Positions 16,843-26,697 of a DNA stretch of 59,764 bases are shown piece after piece; the stretch's first letter is position 1; every line of letters starts with the position of its first letter. A program made the position numbers and the translations under genes. Under the pieces are notes generated by a model. It saw nothing but the letters and a program-made list of their open reading frames with translations. It was not told the origin of the DNA and searched no databases. Source of the stretch: Bacteroidales bacterium H5 (GTDB lineage: Bacteria; Bacteroidota; Bacteroidia; Bacteroidales; Muribaculaceae); contig DAAQ01000008.1 in the NCBI GenBank assembly GCA_001701225.1, positions 1 through 59,764 on the forward strand, given 5' to 3'.

Positions 16843-18684
16843 ATGAATCATCTGTTCCGCCTGGCTGCCGGCATGATTGTGGCCACCGCGCCGGTGTTCG
16901 CAGCCGATGCCGCCGTCAAAGACCTCCCTGTCAAGAGTGTCAACGGACATCTGTATCACTATTATCAGATTCCGGCCAAGGAGACAGTCTACTCTGTGTG
17001 CTATAAACTTGGTGTGACCAAGGAGGAGCTGATACGCTATAACCCTGCGGTCGAGGATGGCCTCAAGGTGGGGATGACAGTCTATTTCCCTTATGACGGT
17101 GATCCTGCGGTGCAGACACGCACCGAGACCGTCACGCACAAGGTCATGAAGGGGGAGACAATCTTCGGTATCTCGCACAAGTATGGCATCAGCGAGCAGC
17201 AGCTCATGGAACTGAATCCGTTCCTTAAGAACGGACTCAAGGCCGGGCAGACATTGACCATCTCGAAAGAGACACGTGCCGAGAATCCGGCACCCGCAGT
17301 AGTCGGGGAATCTGCCGCTCCTGCGGCATCCGCACTCGCCGATGTGGATATGGAGGGGTATCTTGTCAAGAAAAACGAGACCCTCTACTCGATAGCGGTT
17401 GCCCACGGCATCACTGTGGCCGAACTCGAGGCCGCCAATCCCGGCCTGGTCTCGCTCAAGGCCGGGCAGGTCATCAACATCCCTGTGCACAAGCAGCCGG
17501 AAGCAACCAAAACCGAGACGGCCAAGACTGAGGCTCCATCCGTTGACACCCCTCAGCCCGCGGCTACTGCCGAGCCTGCCGCAACTGTTGAGGACACCGC
17601 AGAGGCAGCCCCTGCCGCCGAGGTGCGCGAGGATATCTCAATCGCCGTGATGTTGCCGTTCATGCTTGCCGAGGAGACCCCCTCGAAGAGCGCACAGCGA
17701 TATACAGAGTTCTATAAAGGCTTCCTCCTTGCCGTCGACTCGCTGCGCTCGTCAAGACTCCCGATACATATTTCCACCTACGATACCGAAGGCTCGGTTG
17801 TCAAGGTGCGCGAGATACTCTCTGACCCCGGTTTCAGGAAACCCTCGGCCATCATCGCCCCCGACAATGCCGCCCAGCTTGCCATCCTTGCCGAATATGG
17901 CAAGAACAACGGCGTCAAGGTGCTTAACTCGTTTGTGGTGCGCGACGAGTCGTATCTGACCAATCCGCAGATGATGCAGGGCAATCTTCCCAGCGCCAAG
18001 ATGTATTCAAAGGCCATCGCCGCGCTTGTCGAGCGTCTGCGCCACTCCACCCCAGTATTCCTTTCGACCGAGGGCTCGACAGCCGATAAGGGTGAGTTTG
18101 TCAGCGAGCTCAAGACCGCACTCCACAACGAGGGGCTGCAGTTCATCGAGATTTCGGCCACGGGCCAGAGCCTGACACCCGAAGACCTCGGGCAGCTCAG
18201 TGCCGAAGGCAACTATACTTTCATCCCCCTCTCGAGCCGTCAGGCCGACCTCAACAAGCTCATGCCTGCCATCATCGAGTGGCGCGACAAGGAGGTGACA
18301 CCGATGGTGCGCCTTTTCGGCTATCCTGAGTGGACCATGTTCCGTGGCGAGACACTGCAGAACATGCACAACCTCAACACCACCGTCTACTCGCGCTTCT
18401 TCGCAGACTATGACGAAGGCCGCTCGGAGTCCATAGACGGCAAGTTCCGCCAGTGGTATGGCGCGCCCATGGAGAGCGTCGTGCCCCGGCAGGGCCTCAT
18501 GGGCTTTGATGCGGGCATGTTCCTGATTCCATATCTCACCGACGGCACACGCTCGCACGACGGAGTGCAGAACGGCTACCGCTTTGTACCCGCCTCCGAG
18601 TCCACAGACGCAGGTCTATACAACGACATGCTCTATTTCATCACCTTCCGTCCCGGCGGGACGGTAGACAAAACCGCTCTCTGA
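16843..18684 (+). CDS. LysM-repeat protein fused to periplasmic-binding-like domain
   Basis: 613 residues. Signal peptide (LAAGMIVATAPVFAADA). Three LysM-type modules: residues about 33-82 (LYHYYQIPAKETVYSVCYKL), 88-140 (THKVMKGETIFGISHKYGIS) and 170-215 (YLVKKNETLYSIAVAHGIT). An Ala/Pro/Thr-rich linker (220-262) leads into a domain of about 350 residues shaped like a type 1 periplasmic binding protein (ISIAVMLPFMLAEE, FLLAVDSLR, AIIAPDNAAQLAILAEYG, LFGYPEWTMFR). LysM binds peptidoglycan; the second domain resembles LpoA-like or branched-chain amino acid binding folds. A role in cell-wall enzyme control is inference. The stop overlaps the next start (TGATG). Confidence 0.85.
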   Translation: MNHLFRLAAGMIVATAPVFAADAAVKDLPVKSVNGHLYHYYQIPAKETVYSVCYKLGVTKEELIRYNPAVEDGLKVGMTVYFPYDGDPAVQTRTETVTHKVMKGETIFGISHKYGISEQQLMELNPFLKNGLKAGQTLTISKETRAENPAPAVVGESAAPAASALADVDMEGYLVKKNETLYSIAVAHGITVAELEAANPGLVSLKAGQVINIPVHKQPEATKTETAKTEAPSVDTPQPAATAEPAATVEDTAEAAPAAEVREDISIAVMLPFMLAEETPSKSAQRYTEFYKGFLLAVDSLRSSRLPIHISTYDTEGSVVKVREILSDPGFRKPSAIIAPDNAAQLAILAEYGKNNGVKVLNSFVVRDESYLTNPQMMQGNLPSAKMYSKAIAALVERLRHSTPVFLSTEGSTADKGEFVSELKTALHNEGLQFIEISATGQSLTPEDLGQLSAEGNYTFIPLSSRQADLNKLMPAIIEWRDKEVTPMVRLFGYPEWTMFRGETLQNMHNLNTTVYSRFFADYDEGRSESIDGKFRQWYGAPMESVVPRQGLMGFDAGMFLIPYLTDGTRSHDGVQNGYRFVPASESTDAGLYNDMLYFITFRPGGTVDKTAL

Positions 18685-19388
18685 TGCCGGGCCTGAGCCG
18701 ACTAATAGCACTTGTGTGCCTCATGGTCTCACTGTGTGTCCCCATGGCGAGGGCGCAGAGGGAGTATCGCCCTAATTTCTCGCTCGGAGTCAAGGGGGGC
18801 GCCACCCTGTCGCGCATGTCCTTCTCGCCCGAGGTGCACCAGTCCATGGTACAGGGCATCACCATGGGTGTCATGGCCCGCTATCACGAAGAGAAACTGT
18901 TCGGCCTGATTGGCGAGGTCAATATCACCCAGCGCGGGTGGAAGGAAGATTTCGTGCGTGACGAGGCCCCGGAGTTCGAGTATTCGCGCCGCCTCACCTA
19001 CATACAGGTCCCGCTCCTCACCCACATCTATTTCGGGCCCGAGCGTGTCAAGTTCTTCTTCAACCTCGGCCCCGAGTTCGGGCTGATGCTTGGCGACAAG
19101 ATAGACGCCAACTTTGATTATGAGAACTATGGCAGCATCCAGGGTTTCCCCCAGGGCTACCGCACCAACCGGCAGCTCAACATGGATGTCGAGAATCGTT
19201 TTGACTACGGCATCGCCGGAGGCGCCGGCATAGAGATATTCATCAACCGCCGCAACTCCGTCATGCTCGAAGGCCGCTATTATTTCGGCCTCGGCAACAT
19301 CTTCAACGCCACCAAACGCGACTATTTCGCCGCCTCCCGCGGCACCTCCATAGAAATAACCCTCGGCTATTTCTTCAGGCTGCGGTGA
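18684..19388 (+). CDS. PorT-like outer membrane beta-barrel protein
   Basis: 234 residues. Signal peptide (LIALVCLMVSLCVPMARAQ) and then an eight-strand-type barrel: FSLGVKGGATLSRMSF, FGLIGEVNITQRGWKEDF, RRLTYIQVPLLTHIYFGPE, FFFNLGPEFGLMLGDK, FDYGIAGGAGIEIFI and the closing strand SIEITLGYFFRLR with a terminal aromatic. This matches the outer-membrane-protein beta-barrel (PorT) family of Bacteroidetes. PorT itself is part of type IX secretion, but the family is broad and this member cannot be assigned. Translationally coupled to the LysM fusion gene, which suggests a shared envelope job. Confidence 0.82.
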   Translation: MPGLSRLIALVCLMVSLCVPMARAQREYRPNFSLGVKGGATLSRMSFSPEVHQSMVQGITMGVMARYHEEKLFGLIGEVNITQRGWKEDFVRDEAPEFEYSRRLTYIQVPLLTHIYFGPERVKFFFNLGPEFGLMLGDKIDANFDYENYGSIQGFPQGYRTNRQLNMDVENRFDYGIAGGAGIEIFINRRNSVMLEGRYYFGLGNIFNATKRDYFAASRGTSIEITLGYFFRLR

Positions 19389-19542
19389 GGGAGAATAATA
19401 TATAAAGACACATTCGCATGACCCTTGTGGTCAGTGCGCCAAGGCTCTATAAAACCTGTGACTCTGATACCGGATATAGTGCATCTCCGCCAGTCTCCCG
19501 GAAGGTTGGCGATGCCGTAGGCTTGTGTCTCTTTTGTATGAC

Positions 19543-20538
19543 ATGAAACCGCTGATAAGCCTGATAGTACCCGTGTATAATGCCGGGAAATACCTGTGCC
19601 GTTGCATCGAATCGCTTATTGCCCAGGATTATGAGAATCTTGAGATTATGCTTGTGGACGACGGCTCGACCGATGGTTCCGGCGAGATATGTGATACTTA
19701 TGCGGGACGGTATGAGAACATATCCGTGATACATCAGGATAATTCAGGAGCCTCCAAGGCGAGGCTTAATGGCATCAGGGCTGTAAATGGGGACTATATG
19801 GTTTTTGCTGACAGCGATGACTATGTGTCGCCGCGATATGTCTCGGCCCTATATGATGCCATAGGGGAAACCGGCGCAGATATATCTCTCTGTGATGTGA
19901 GACGGGTGGAAAGATGTGAACGGGGTAATTTTGATGATGTCTGTCCTGCAATGCCAATCGACCCTAAGGAGCTTTTCGGACGTTTCTTCAGATATGATTT
20001 CTGGGGCTTCTGTGGTGCGTGCTACAGGCACAGTCTGTTTGAGTCGCTGGATTTCCCCGAGGCGACAGTAAATGAAGACTACTATGTGAAACTACAGATC
20101 CTGGCGAAGGTAAAAAGTATTGCCTATATGCCATGTGCGTTGTATTGTTATGAGAAACATCCGGGAAGCCTCTCCAATCTGTCCCTGTCTCTCAAGGCAT
20201 TGGGGGAGGTAGACAATACGCTTGCCGCATGGAGATTCTGCAAGAAACATTTGCCTGAGTATTCCGGGGAGGCGCTTTCCATAGCTGCCGAATCGGCGAC
20301 AAAATGGCTTGAACCACTGACCCGGGACAGAAGCAGGAGATATGACGGTTATCTCAGCTGCATAATGAGATTCATAAACCACAACATAAGGGATATCCTG
20401 ACAGAAAGACATCTTTTGTGGAAGACGAAGGTCGTGCTTGCCGTCAGGTATTATTACGCCCTATGGCGTTATTCGGACATAAGTAATGAGCGAGGAAAAC
20501 TGGACAATAAGGATAAAGCCGCAGAAGAAAGCATTTGA
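19543..20538 (+). CDS. Family 2 glycosyltransferase
   Basis: 331 residues from ATG 19543; the frame opens six codons earlier at a GTG, but LISLIVPVYNAGKYLCRCIE is the canonical GT2 start. GT-A nucleotide-sugar motifs: LVDDGSTDGSGE near residue 36, ASKARLNGIRAV near 73, FADSDDYVSPRYV near 88 (the DxD-type metal site). A CTCTTTTG box 6 nt upstream of ATG may be a degenerate -7 element. First gene of the surface-polysaccharide cluster; its last 53 nt overlap the exporter permease start. Sugar specificity cannot be told. Confidence 0.88.
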   Translation: MKPLISLIVPVYNAGKYLCRCIESLIAQDYENLEIMLVDDGSTDGSGEICDTYAGRYENISVIHQDNSGASKARLNGIRAVNGDYMVFADSDDYVSPRYVSALYDAIGETGADISLCDVRRVERCERGNFDDVCPAMPIDPKELFGRFFRYDFWGFCGACYRHSLFESLDFPEATVNEDYYVKLQILAKVKSIAYMPCALYCYEKHPGSLSNLSLSLKALGEVDNTLAAWRFCKKHLPEYSGEALSIAAESATKWLEPLTRDRSRRYDGYLSCIMRFINHNIRDILTERHLLWKTKVVLAVRYYYALWRYSDISNERGKLDNKDKAAEESI

Positions 20539-21331
20539 TGTAGACCTGAGGACTCTGTGGCAGTATCGCGACTTGTATGTGATGTATGTGAAGCGCGATA
20601 TAATCACGGTCTACAAACAGACAATACTGGGGCCGCTGTGGTTCCTGATACAGCCTGTGCTGACCACGATAATGTTCACATTCGTGTTCGGAGGGCTTGC
20701 CGGTATCACGACCAACGGAATTCCTCAGCCGTTGTTCTATATGTCGGGAATTGTGCTGTGGAATTATTTCAGCACGGCATTCACCGATACATCCGACGTA
20801 TTCGGGAAAAATGCCAATGTGTTCGGGAAGGTGTACTTTCCGAGACTCATAGTCCCGCTGGCGACGGTGAGCTCCAATCTGGTCAAGACCGCTATCCAGA
20901 TGGTGCTATATTTTTCTATGGTCGCATATTATTGGGTTTCAGGATTTGATGTGACAATCACATGGGCTATCCTGCTTCTGCCGGTATTGATATTCATGGT
21001 GGCGATGCTCGCCATGTCGTCGGGCATGATTATCTCATCGCTCACCACCAAATATCGCGACCTGAAACAGCTTATAGCATTCGGCGTGCAGCTTTTCATG
21101 TATGCCACCCCGGTGATCTATCCCCTTGATGCAGCTCCCGAACGCTATAGGCGTATAATCGAGCTGAATCCTCTCTCATCAATATTCGAGGCGTTCAAAT
21201 ATGCTACAATCGGTAGTGGAGAGCTACAGTGGGGATTGCTCGGTTACAGTTTTGTATTCATGGCACTCTCGATGTTTTTTGCTGTTATAGTGTTCAACAA
21301 GGTCGAACGTACATTCATGGATACGGTGTGA
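20486..21331 (+). CDS. wzm: Polysaccharide ABC exporter permease (Wzm type)
   Basis: 281 residues with six hydrophobic segments, as in ABC-2 type polysaccharide permeases. The N-terminal cytoplasmic region (LWQYRDLYVMYVKRDIITVY) and ILGPLWFLIQPVLTTIMF are typical of Wzm/TagG. Near residues 180-200 the SGMIISSLTTKYRDLKQL coupling helix is visible. It would form the channel moving a lipid-linked glycan across the inner membrane with the Wzt ATPase encoded next. Its start lies inside the preceding glycosyltransferase gene, so the two are translationally linked. Confidence 0.93.
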   Translation: MSEENWTIRIKPQKKAFDVDLRTLWQYRDLYVMYVKRDIITVYKQTILGPLWFLIQPVLTTIMFTFVFGGLAGITTNGIPQPLFYMSGIVLWNYFSTAFTDTSDVFGKNANVFGKVYFPRLIVPLATVSSNLVKTAIQMVLYFSMVAYYWVSGFDVTITWAILLLPVLIFMVAMLAMSSGMIISSLTTKYRDLKQLIAFGVQLFMYATPVIYPLDAAPERYRRIIELNPLSSIFEAFKYATIGSGELQWGLLGYSFVFMALSMFFAVIVFNKVERTFMDTV

Positions 21332-21355
21332 CCATCCGAAATTACCGAAAAGACA

Positions 21356-22624
21356 ATGCAGGATACAGCTATCGAGTTTGACAATATCGGAAAACTATAC
21401 CGTCTGGGTGTGGTCGGTACGGGTACACTGTCGCACGACCTGAACCGGTGGTGGGTGACCAAGATTCTCGGCAAAGAGGATCCGTATCTGACCATCGGCG
21501 AGGTGAACGACCGTAGCACCTCGGGCAATAGTGATTATGTGTGGGCCCTGAAAAACATCACCTTCAATGTCGGCCGGGGTGATGTCGTGGGCATCATCGG
21601 CAAGAATGGAGCTGGCAAATCGACATTGCTGAAACTGCTGTCGCGGGTGACGGCCCCCACGCAGGGAGAAATCAGGGCCCGCGGTCGCATTGCTTCACTG
21701 CTTGAGGTCGGTACCGGTTTCCATCCCGAGATGACAGGACGCGAGAACATCTATATGAACGGTGCCATAATGGGAATGAGCCGTAGTGAGATTGCCTCTA
21801 AATTTGATGATATCGTAGATTTTGCAGGTGTCGCGCGTTTTGTGGACACGCCCGTCAAGCGTTACTCGAGCGGCATGACCGTGAGGCTCGGATTTGCCGT
21901 CGCTGCATTCCTTGAGCCTGAGATACTTGTGGTCGATGAGGTTCTGGCGGTCGGTGACGCTGAATTCCAGCGCAAGGCATTGGGCAAGATGAAGGATGTG
22001 TCGCAAGGCAACGGGAGGACAGTCCTTTTCGTGAGCCACAACATGGCGGCCATCAAGAGCCTCTGTTCGCGAGGTGTGGTGCTGAACAACGGTATGGTCG
22101 CGTTTGACGGTGACACGCAGTCGGCTGTAGACCACTATCTGGAGCGCAATCTTGTATTTGAGACAGGCCGTATCAGGGATTCCATAAAGTTCAAGAAGGA
22201 TTATATTACCGTAGACTCGATAAAGATAAACGGGAGTGAGTCTAACTTCATAAACATTCCTCCGCAGGAAGAATTCCTTGACGTAGAGGTAGCCGGATCG
22301 ACAGACGAGCCGCTGAAACTGGAGATGAAGCTCTATGTCAGGAATATGAGCGGCGTGGCTGTAGCAGCTCTGATAGAGGGCCGCTACAGGGCAAATCTCA
22401 TAGAGGTGGACGCAGGTAGCTTCTCGTTGCGTAAAAGAATCAGGATTCCGCGCTTCGTGAGTTGCGGAGACTACATGATAGACATCTACCTGCACCAGCC
22501 GCTTATCCAGGACTATCTGTTTGCACCATCATGTGCCAATATCCATTTCGACGGCAATTTCGAAGGTCTCGGGAAACCCCTTATCGGAAATGTGGACGGT
22601 TTCTTCGGGCTTGAGACAGTCTGA
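21356..22624 (+). CDS. wzt: Polysaccharide ABC exporter ATPase with C-terminal domain (Wzt type)
   Basis: 422 residues. The ATPase half has Walker A GKNGAGKST near residue 82, Q-loop region VGTGFHPEMTGRENIYMNG, signature YSSGMTVRLGF near 168, Walker B EILVVDEVLAVG near 187 and H-loop VSHNMAAIK near 224. Residues 260-422 form a beta-rich extension (FLDVEVAGSTDEPLKLEMKL, VSCGDYMIDIYLHQ) like the Wzt carbohydrate-binding domain that recognises a modified chain end in O9a/O8-type export. That suggests export depends on a terminal modification made by this cluster (inference). Confidence 0.92.
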   Translation: MQDTAIEFDNIGKLYRLGVVGTGTLSHDLNRWWVTKILGKEDPYLTIGEVNDRSTSGNSDYVWALKNITFNVGRGDVVGIIGKNGAGKSTLLKLLSRVTAPTQGEIRARGRIASLLEVGTGFHPEMTGRENIYMNGAIMGMSRSEIASKFDDIVDFAGVARFVDTPVKRYSSGMTVRLGFAVAAFLEPEILVVDEVLAVGDAEFQRKALGKMKDVSQGNGRTVLFVSHNMAAIKSLCSRGVVLNNGMVAFDGDTQSAVDHYLERNLVFETGRIRDSIKFKKDYITVDSIKINGSESNFINIPPQEEFLDVEVAGSTDEPLKLEMKLYVRNMSGVAVAALIEGRYRANLIEVDAGSFSLRKRIRIPRFVSCGDYMIDIYLHQPLIQDYLFAPSCANIHFDGNFEGLGKPLIGNVDGFFGLETV

Positions 22625-22627
22625 CAT

Positions 22628-23578
22628 ATGAGGACAAAAGTCGTATATATCCTTGTCAGCAGTCCTGCAGACTACTACACAGAGCAGACTGTTTTCAGCA
22701 TGGCATCCCTCAGGAAACACAATCCTGCGGCAAAAGTCACTTTGGTTTGCGACCGTGAGACATACGGTTCACTTGCGGGTGCGAGGGCGCTCGTCAAGGA
22801 GATGACGGATGAGGTCATTGTCAGGGATTTCCCGGAGACAATAGACCCGAAAAGACGTTCAAGGATTCTGAAGACAACCCTGAGGGAGATTGTATCCGGC
22901 GATTATCTTTTTCTGGATTCCGATACGGTGGTATGCAGAAGCTTGGAGGAGATAGACTCGTGCGACTTTCAGCTGGGGATGGCTTATGACTGCAACAGAA
23001 AGTCATTGCTCGATGACTCTGACCGTGACACGATAGAACGATGCTCTAAGATATGCAAAGCCTCTATCAAAGGGATGCCTTATTTCAATAGTGGTGTTAT
23101 CCTTGCCCGGGATACTGCAGAGGTACATTCTTTTTACCATGAATGGCACAAGGAATGGGATGTGTCACAAAGAGCCGGAGTAATCCTGGATCAACCCGCA
23201 CTCTGTATTGCCAATATTAACTCGGGATTGATGATCGGGCGGTTCGATGCCTCGTGGAACAGCCAGATAAAATATAGCGGAGGCCCTGAAAAAGCACGTA
23301 TAATACATTATTTCAATCCTTCTTCAGGACTGGAGTTTCACGACAGCCCGGCGGCCTTCTTTATTTTTGAGGAAATCAGGCGACATGGCCTCAAAGCACC
23401 ATATCTGACAGAACTGCTTGAAAGGCCGTATGATGCGTTAAGTGTGCTTCTTCAGATAAAGAAAGACTCCCTCGGTTCCTACTGCAGCCGCGACCTCCTG
23501 GTGCTGTGGTTCTCGCGTCCCCGTCTATTCATGTATTTGAGTTCGTTGTCAAAATTTCTAAAATCATTGAAATTCTGA
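22628..23578 (+). CDS. GT8-like glycosyltransferase
   Basis: 316 residues. VVYILVSSPADYYTEQTVFS and the tract GDYLFLDSDTVVCRS (DxD near residue 100) are typical of GT8/GT-A nucleotide-diphospho-sugar transferases; PYFNSGVILARD near 157 and LDQPALCIAN near 196 match the donor and acceptor loops of that fold. The C-terminal 60 residues (AFFIFEEIRRHGLKAPYL onward) are helical and basic, consistent with membrane association. Starts 3 nt after the wzt stop. Substrate unknown. Confidence 0.8.
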   Translation: MRTKVVYILVSSPADYYTEQTVFSMASLRKHNPAAKVTLVCDRETYGSLAGARALVKEMTDEVIVRDFPETIDPKRRSRILKTTLREIVSGDYLFLDSDTVVCRSLEEIDSCDFQLGMAYDCNRKSLLDDSDRDTIERCSKICKASIKGMPYFNSGVILARDTAEVHSFYHEWHKEWDVSQRAGVILDQPALCIANINSGLMIGRFDASWNSQIKYSGGPEKARIIHYFNPSSGLEFHDSPAAFFIFEEIRRHGLKAPYLTELLERPYDALSVLLQIKKDSLGSYCSRDLLVLWFSRPRLFMYLSSLSKFLKSLKF

Positions 23579-23608
23579 TCGGTAGTTAAAAGGATACTAA
23601 CATAAAAA

Positions 23609-24570
23609 ATGGAACTGAAACAATCTCAATCAAGAGGATTTGACATAATCAAGATTATTGCGGCAATAGGTATTTTAACCAGTCATTGCAGCCTGTTTGT
23701 TGAGTATGGCATCCTATATGAAATCAAAAATGCTCTTTTTGATGTGTTCATTCCGCTGTTTTTTTCAATATCATCTTTTTTATTTACTAAAAAATGGAGA
23801 GCTTGAGTGCGAATCAGCGATGGCCAATCATGATTGAGCGGGAGAAGAGGTTGATCGTCATGTTCTCTATTTGGTATATCATGATGCTACCTGTCGTATA
23901 TTATAAATGGTTCAGTATAGCAACTTTGAAAGAAACAATTGCCGCTATTTTTGTGGGAAGTACTATGGGTGGGTATTGGTTTATAAAAGCATTAATAGTT
24001 AATACGGTTATAGTATATCTAAATATACAGTATAAGCAGATTAGAAATTGGTGTGCGGTTTTGTTCGTCATTTATTATTTTGTTACAGCATATAACTATT
24101 CATACCATTTCCTTCCGCTGCCCTTCTCTCCGTATTTTAGTTTCGCATATCATGTCATACCATGTCTTATTGGAATGTGGGCTGCACAGAGGGGCTCCTA
24201 TAATTTTTTCAATCTTACCAGATCTCAGAATATGCTGATATTTTTTGTATTAGCCTTTGCGACTATTTATGTCCAAGCTGTTGCTCCGGTATTTAAAATA
24301 GTGTCAGTCCTATTGATATGTTCCATGGTTGAGCAGACAGAATTCCCTTCGTCATTGCCATATAGACGCATGAGACAGGTTTCTATCCTTATCTATATGA
24401 TTCAATTTGGTGTAATATTTGTTTATGAATCCTATCAGGAATCATTAACATTGTTGAATCATAGCATTGTCCGCTCGATACTATGTCTGTTAGTTTCAGT
24501 TTTGTTGTCTTTTATGATTCTGAGACTTTCAGAGACTCAGAGATTCGGCAATTTAAAATACCTGTATTGA
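23609..24570 (+). pseudogene. Membrane acyltransferase, split by a -1 shift at an A6 tract
   Basis: Two adjoining frames read as one acyltransferase-3-like protein. The first (23609-23806) gives FDIIKIIAAIGILTSHCSLF, the family's first helix and conserved His, then FDVFIPLFFSISSFLFTKK and stops. The second (23794-24570) begins MESLSANQRWPIMIEREKRL and continues with about eight more membrane segments. The join is at AAAAAA (23789-23794): one extra A would give a single 321-residue protein. Either an inactivating mutation, a phase-variable or slippage-dependent gene, or a sequencing error. Such enzymes O-acetylate glycans. The gene is clearly more AT-rich than the housekeeping genes, suggesting recent transfer. 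Confidence 0.75.
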
Positions 24571-24577
24571 TTGCAAA

Positions 24578-25735
24578 ATGAAGAAAAAGCGGGTATTGTT
24601 TTTTGTGGAAAAGCTTTATGGCGGAGGTGTCGAGAAGATAGCGAGGATTATCCTCCGCAATTTCGATTATGAGAGATATGATGTGACATTATACACTCTC
24701 AGAAAGGAAGAACTCGGTGAATTGTCAGCTATCTCATGTTTTCGCTACGGATATGTCTTTGACCGGCTTGGTGATGACGATTCATCACTCTTGAAAGCTA
24801 TATGCAAGGTCAGGAACAAGGTTAAGCTACTGGTCTATTATCATACTCCTGCCTCGGTCTTTGCATCTCTTTTCGTAAGGGGAAGATATGATGTTGCCAT
24901 CGCCTTCATAGAAGGGTATGCTACGAGAATTGTGTCAGGCTTAAGAACGGGAATAAGGAAAATCGCCTGGATTCATATTGACCTCACAAGCCATCATTGG
25001 ACTGAGGTAGCATATAGGTCTGACAATGAAGAGATTGAAGCCTATGGTAAAATGAGCCATACGGTATGTGTCTCGCAACGGGTTCTGGAGACGGCGCGCC
25101 AGCTTTTGGGGATAAGGCAAAATGTTTCGTCTGTACTGTATAATCCCATTGAGGTTGACAGGATAGTCGAGTCGTCTTTACAGCCTGCCCGGAGTTATTT
25201 CGGAGATACTGAATCATTAAAAATAATATCGTTGGGCACATTGACAGAACGGAAGGGATATGTTCGCCTTATAAGGGCATTCAACAGGATGGTCGGGGAC
25301 GGTGTTAATGCAGAACTGCTCATATTGGGTGAGGGAAAGCAGATGGCGGAACTGAAAGAGGTGGTAGATGAATTGGGAATTAAAGACAGGGTACATCTCC
25401 CGGGGTTCATCAATAATCCCTATCCGTATATCCGGGCATCGGATATTTATGTATGTTCCTCGGATGCAGAGGGATATAATACAGCAATTACAGAATCACT
25501 GATTCTTGGTAAGGCTATTGTTGCTACGGACTGCTGCGGGGTGAGGGAACAATTAGGAGATGATAACGATTTTGGAATCAGAGTGCCCATATCTGAACAG
25601 GGAATCTATGAGGGACTGAAATCTCTTGTTGACACGTCTGTGCGACAGCACTATGCCAAGGCTGCCTTGTCTTCGGTCGAGAGATTCAATCTTTATTCCA
25701 ACATGGAGAGTATTTACCGTATCATCGAATCATGA
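24578..25735 (+). CDS. Family 4 glycosyltransferase
   Basis: 385 residues. A GT-B enzyme: the N-terminal domain starts VLFFVEKLYGGGVEKIARII (glycine-rich acceptor loop), and the C-terminal donor domain shows LKIISLGTLTERKGYVRLIR near residue 212, LLILGEGKQMAELKEVV near 247, VHLPGFINNPYPYI near 272 and the donor motif SSDAEGYNTAITESLILGKA near 290 with the conserved E-x7-E. Adds a sugar to the growing surface glycan; specificity unknown. Ends by 4-nt overlap with the next glycosyltransferase. Confidence 0.92.
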   Translation: MKKKRVLFFVEKLYGGGVEKIARIILRNFDYERYDVTLYTLRKEELGELSAISCFRYGYVFDRLGDDDSSLLKAICKVRNKVKLLVYYHTPASVFASLFVRGRYDVAIAFIEGYATRIVSGLRTGIRKIAWIHIDLTSHHWTEVAYRSDNEEIEAYGKMSHTVCVSQRVLETARQLLGIRQNVSSVLYNPIEVDRIVESSLQPARSYFGDTESLKIISLGTLTERKGYVRLIRAFNRMVGDGVNAELLILGEGKQMAELKEVVDELGIKDRVHLPGFINNPYPYIRASDIYVCSSDAEGYNTAITESLILGKAIVATDCCGVREQLGDDNDFGIRVPISEQGIYEGLKSLVDTSVRQHYAKAALSSVERFNLYSNMESIYRIIES

Positions 25736-26697
25736 TTTCAGTTATAATACCGTTATACAACACCGGGCGATATATCGGAGAATGTCTTGATTCGATATTG
25801 GCCCAGTCATACGGTGATTATGAGTGCATAGTCGTTGATGACGGCTCTACGGACAACGGAGGCCGGATTGCAGACAGTTTTGCCCTCAGGGATAGCAGGT
25901 TCAAGATATATCATACCGAAAATCTCGGTGTATCTGCAGCCCGTAATCTTGGCTTGGAAAAAGCTCGGGGAGAGTTTGTCGTATTTGTCGACAGCGATGA
26001 TACGGTTGAGAAGAATCATCTGTCATCTCTCGCCGGTAATTGTAAAGATGGTATTGACCTGATAGTTGCCGGAGTCAGGAAGTTCAGGGTGGGAGATACA
26101 ATAGATATCTTCAAGCCAAAAGACTCGGGAGAGATACTTATAAGTGAAAGATTTATTGATGAGTATGCCGAGAATATGGGCCTTTTTCATGGCCCGGTAG
26201 CAAAGCTATTCCGGGCTTCGATTATCAGTCATAATCATATAAGGTTTAACGAAGCATTGAATATAGGGGAAGACCTTTGTTTCAATCTCGATTATCTCGC
26301 ATCGGCCGGAAAGATAAGATTAATCGAGGATGTAGATTACAACTATCGGGCCATGGATTCGTCTCTTTCCAACAGGGCAAGCTATCCGTTTGAGGGGTTG
26401 TATCATGCTTGGTCATATCATAAGGCATTTCTTGTCTCAAAGGGCATGTGGCGAGGGAAGGCGGCCGACAGACTGTATGGGCAACTTGGAGGGTATCTCT
26501 ATGATGCACTGTTTACAGCAGAATCCCGGTCAGTCTTTCAAAACTGTCTGTCATTGTTAAGTGATGAGGAACTAAACGGCTGCCTGTCTCATTTCAACTA
26601 TCCGCGGTGGTTCAAATTTTTTATCTCATCGCGATTGCCGGGCTTGGCGTGGAAAGCGATTAAAATTTCAAGAAAACGATATGGTGGAATTCAGTAA
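25732..26697 (+). CDS. Family 2 glycosyltransferase
   Basis: 321 residues. ISVIIPLYNTGRYIGECLDS at the N-terminus, VVDDGSTDNGGRIADSF near residue 34, GVSAARNLGLEKARGEFVVF near 65 and DSDDTVEKNHL near 87 are the GT2 core. INEALNIGEDLCFNLDYL-like text (FNEALNIGEDLCFNLDYL near 175) includes the catalytic base region. It overlaps the preceding gene by 4 nt and the FkbH-like gene by 17 nt, so the last three genes of the cluster are tightly coupled. Confidence 0.92.
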   Translation: MISVIIPLYNTGRYIGECLDSILAQSYGDYECIVVDDGSTDNGGRIADSFALRDSRFKIYHTENLGVSAARNLGLEKARGEFVVFVDSDDTVEKNHLSSLAGNCKDGIDLIVAGVRKFRVGDTIDIFKPKDSGEILISERFIDEYAENMGLFHGPVAKLFRASIISHNHIRFNEALNIGEDLCFNLDYLASAGKIRLIEDVDYNYRAMDSSLSNRASYPFEGLYHAWSYHKAFLVSKGMWRGKAADRLYGQLGGYLYDALFTAESRSVFQNCLSLLSDEELNGCLSHFNYPRWFKFFISSRLPGLAWKAIKISRKRYGGIQ

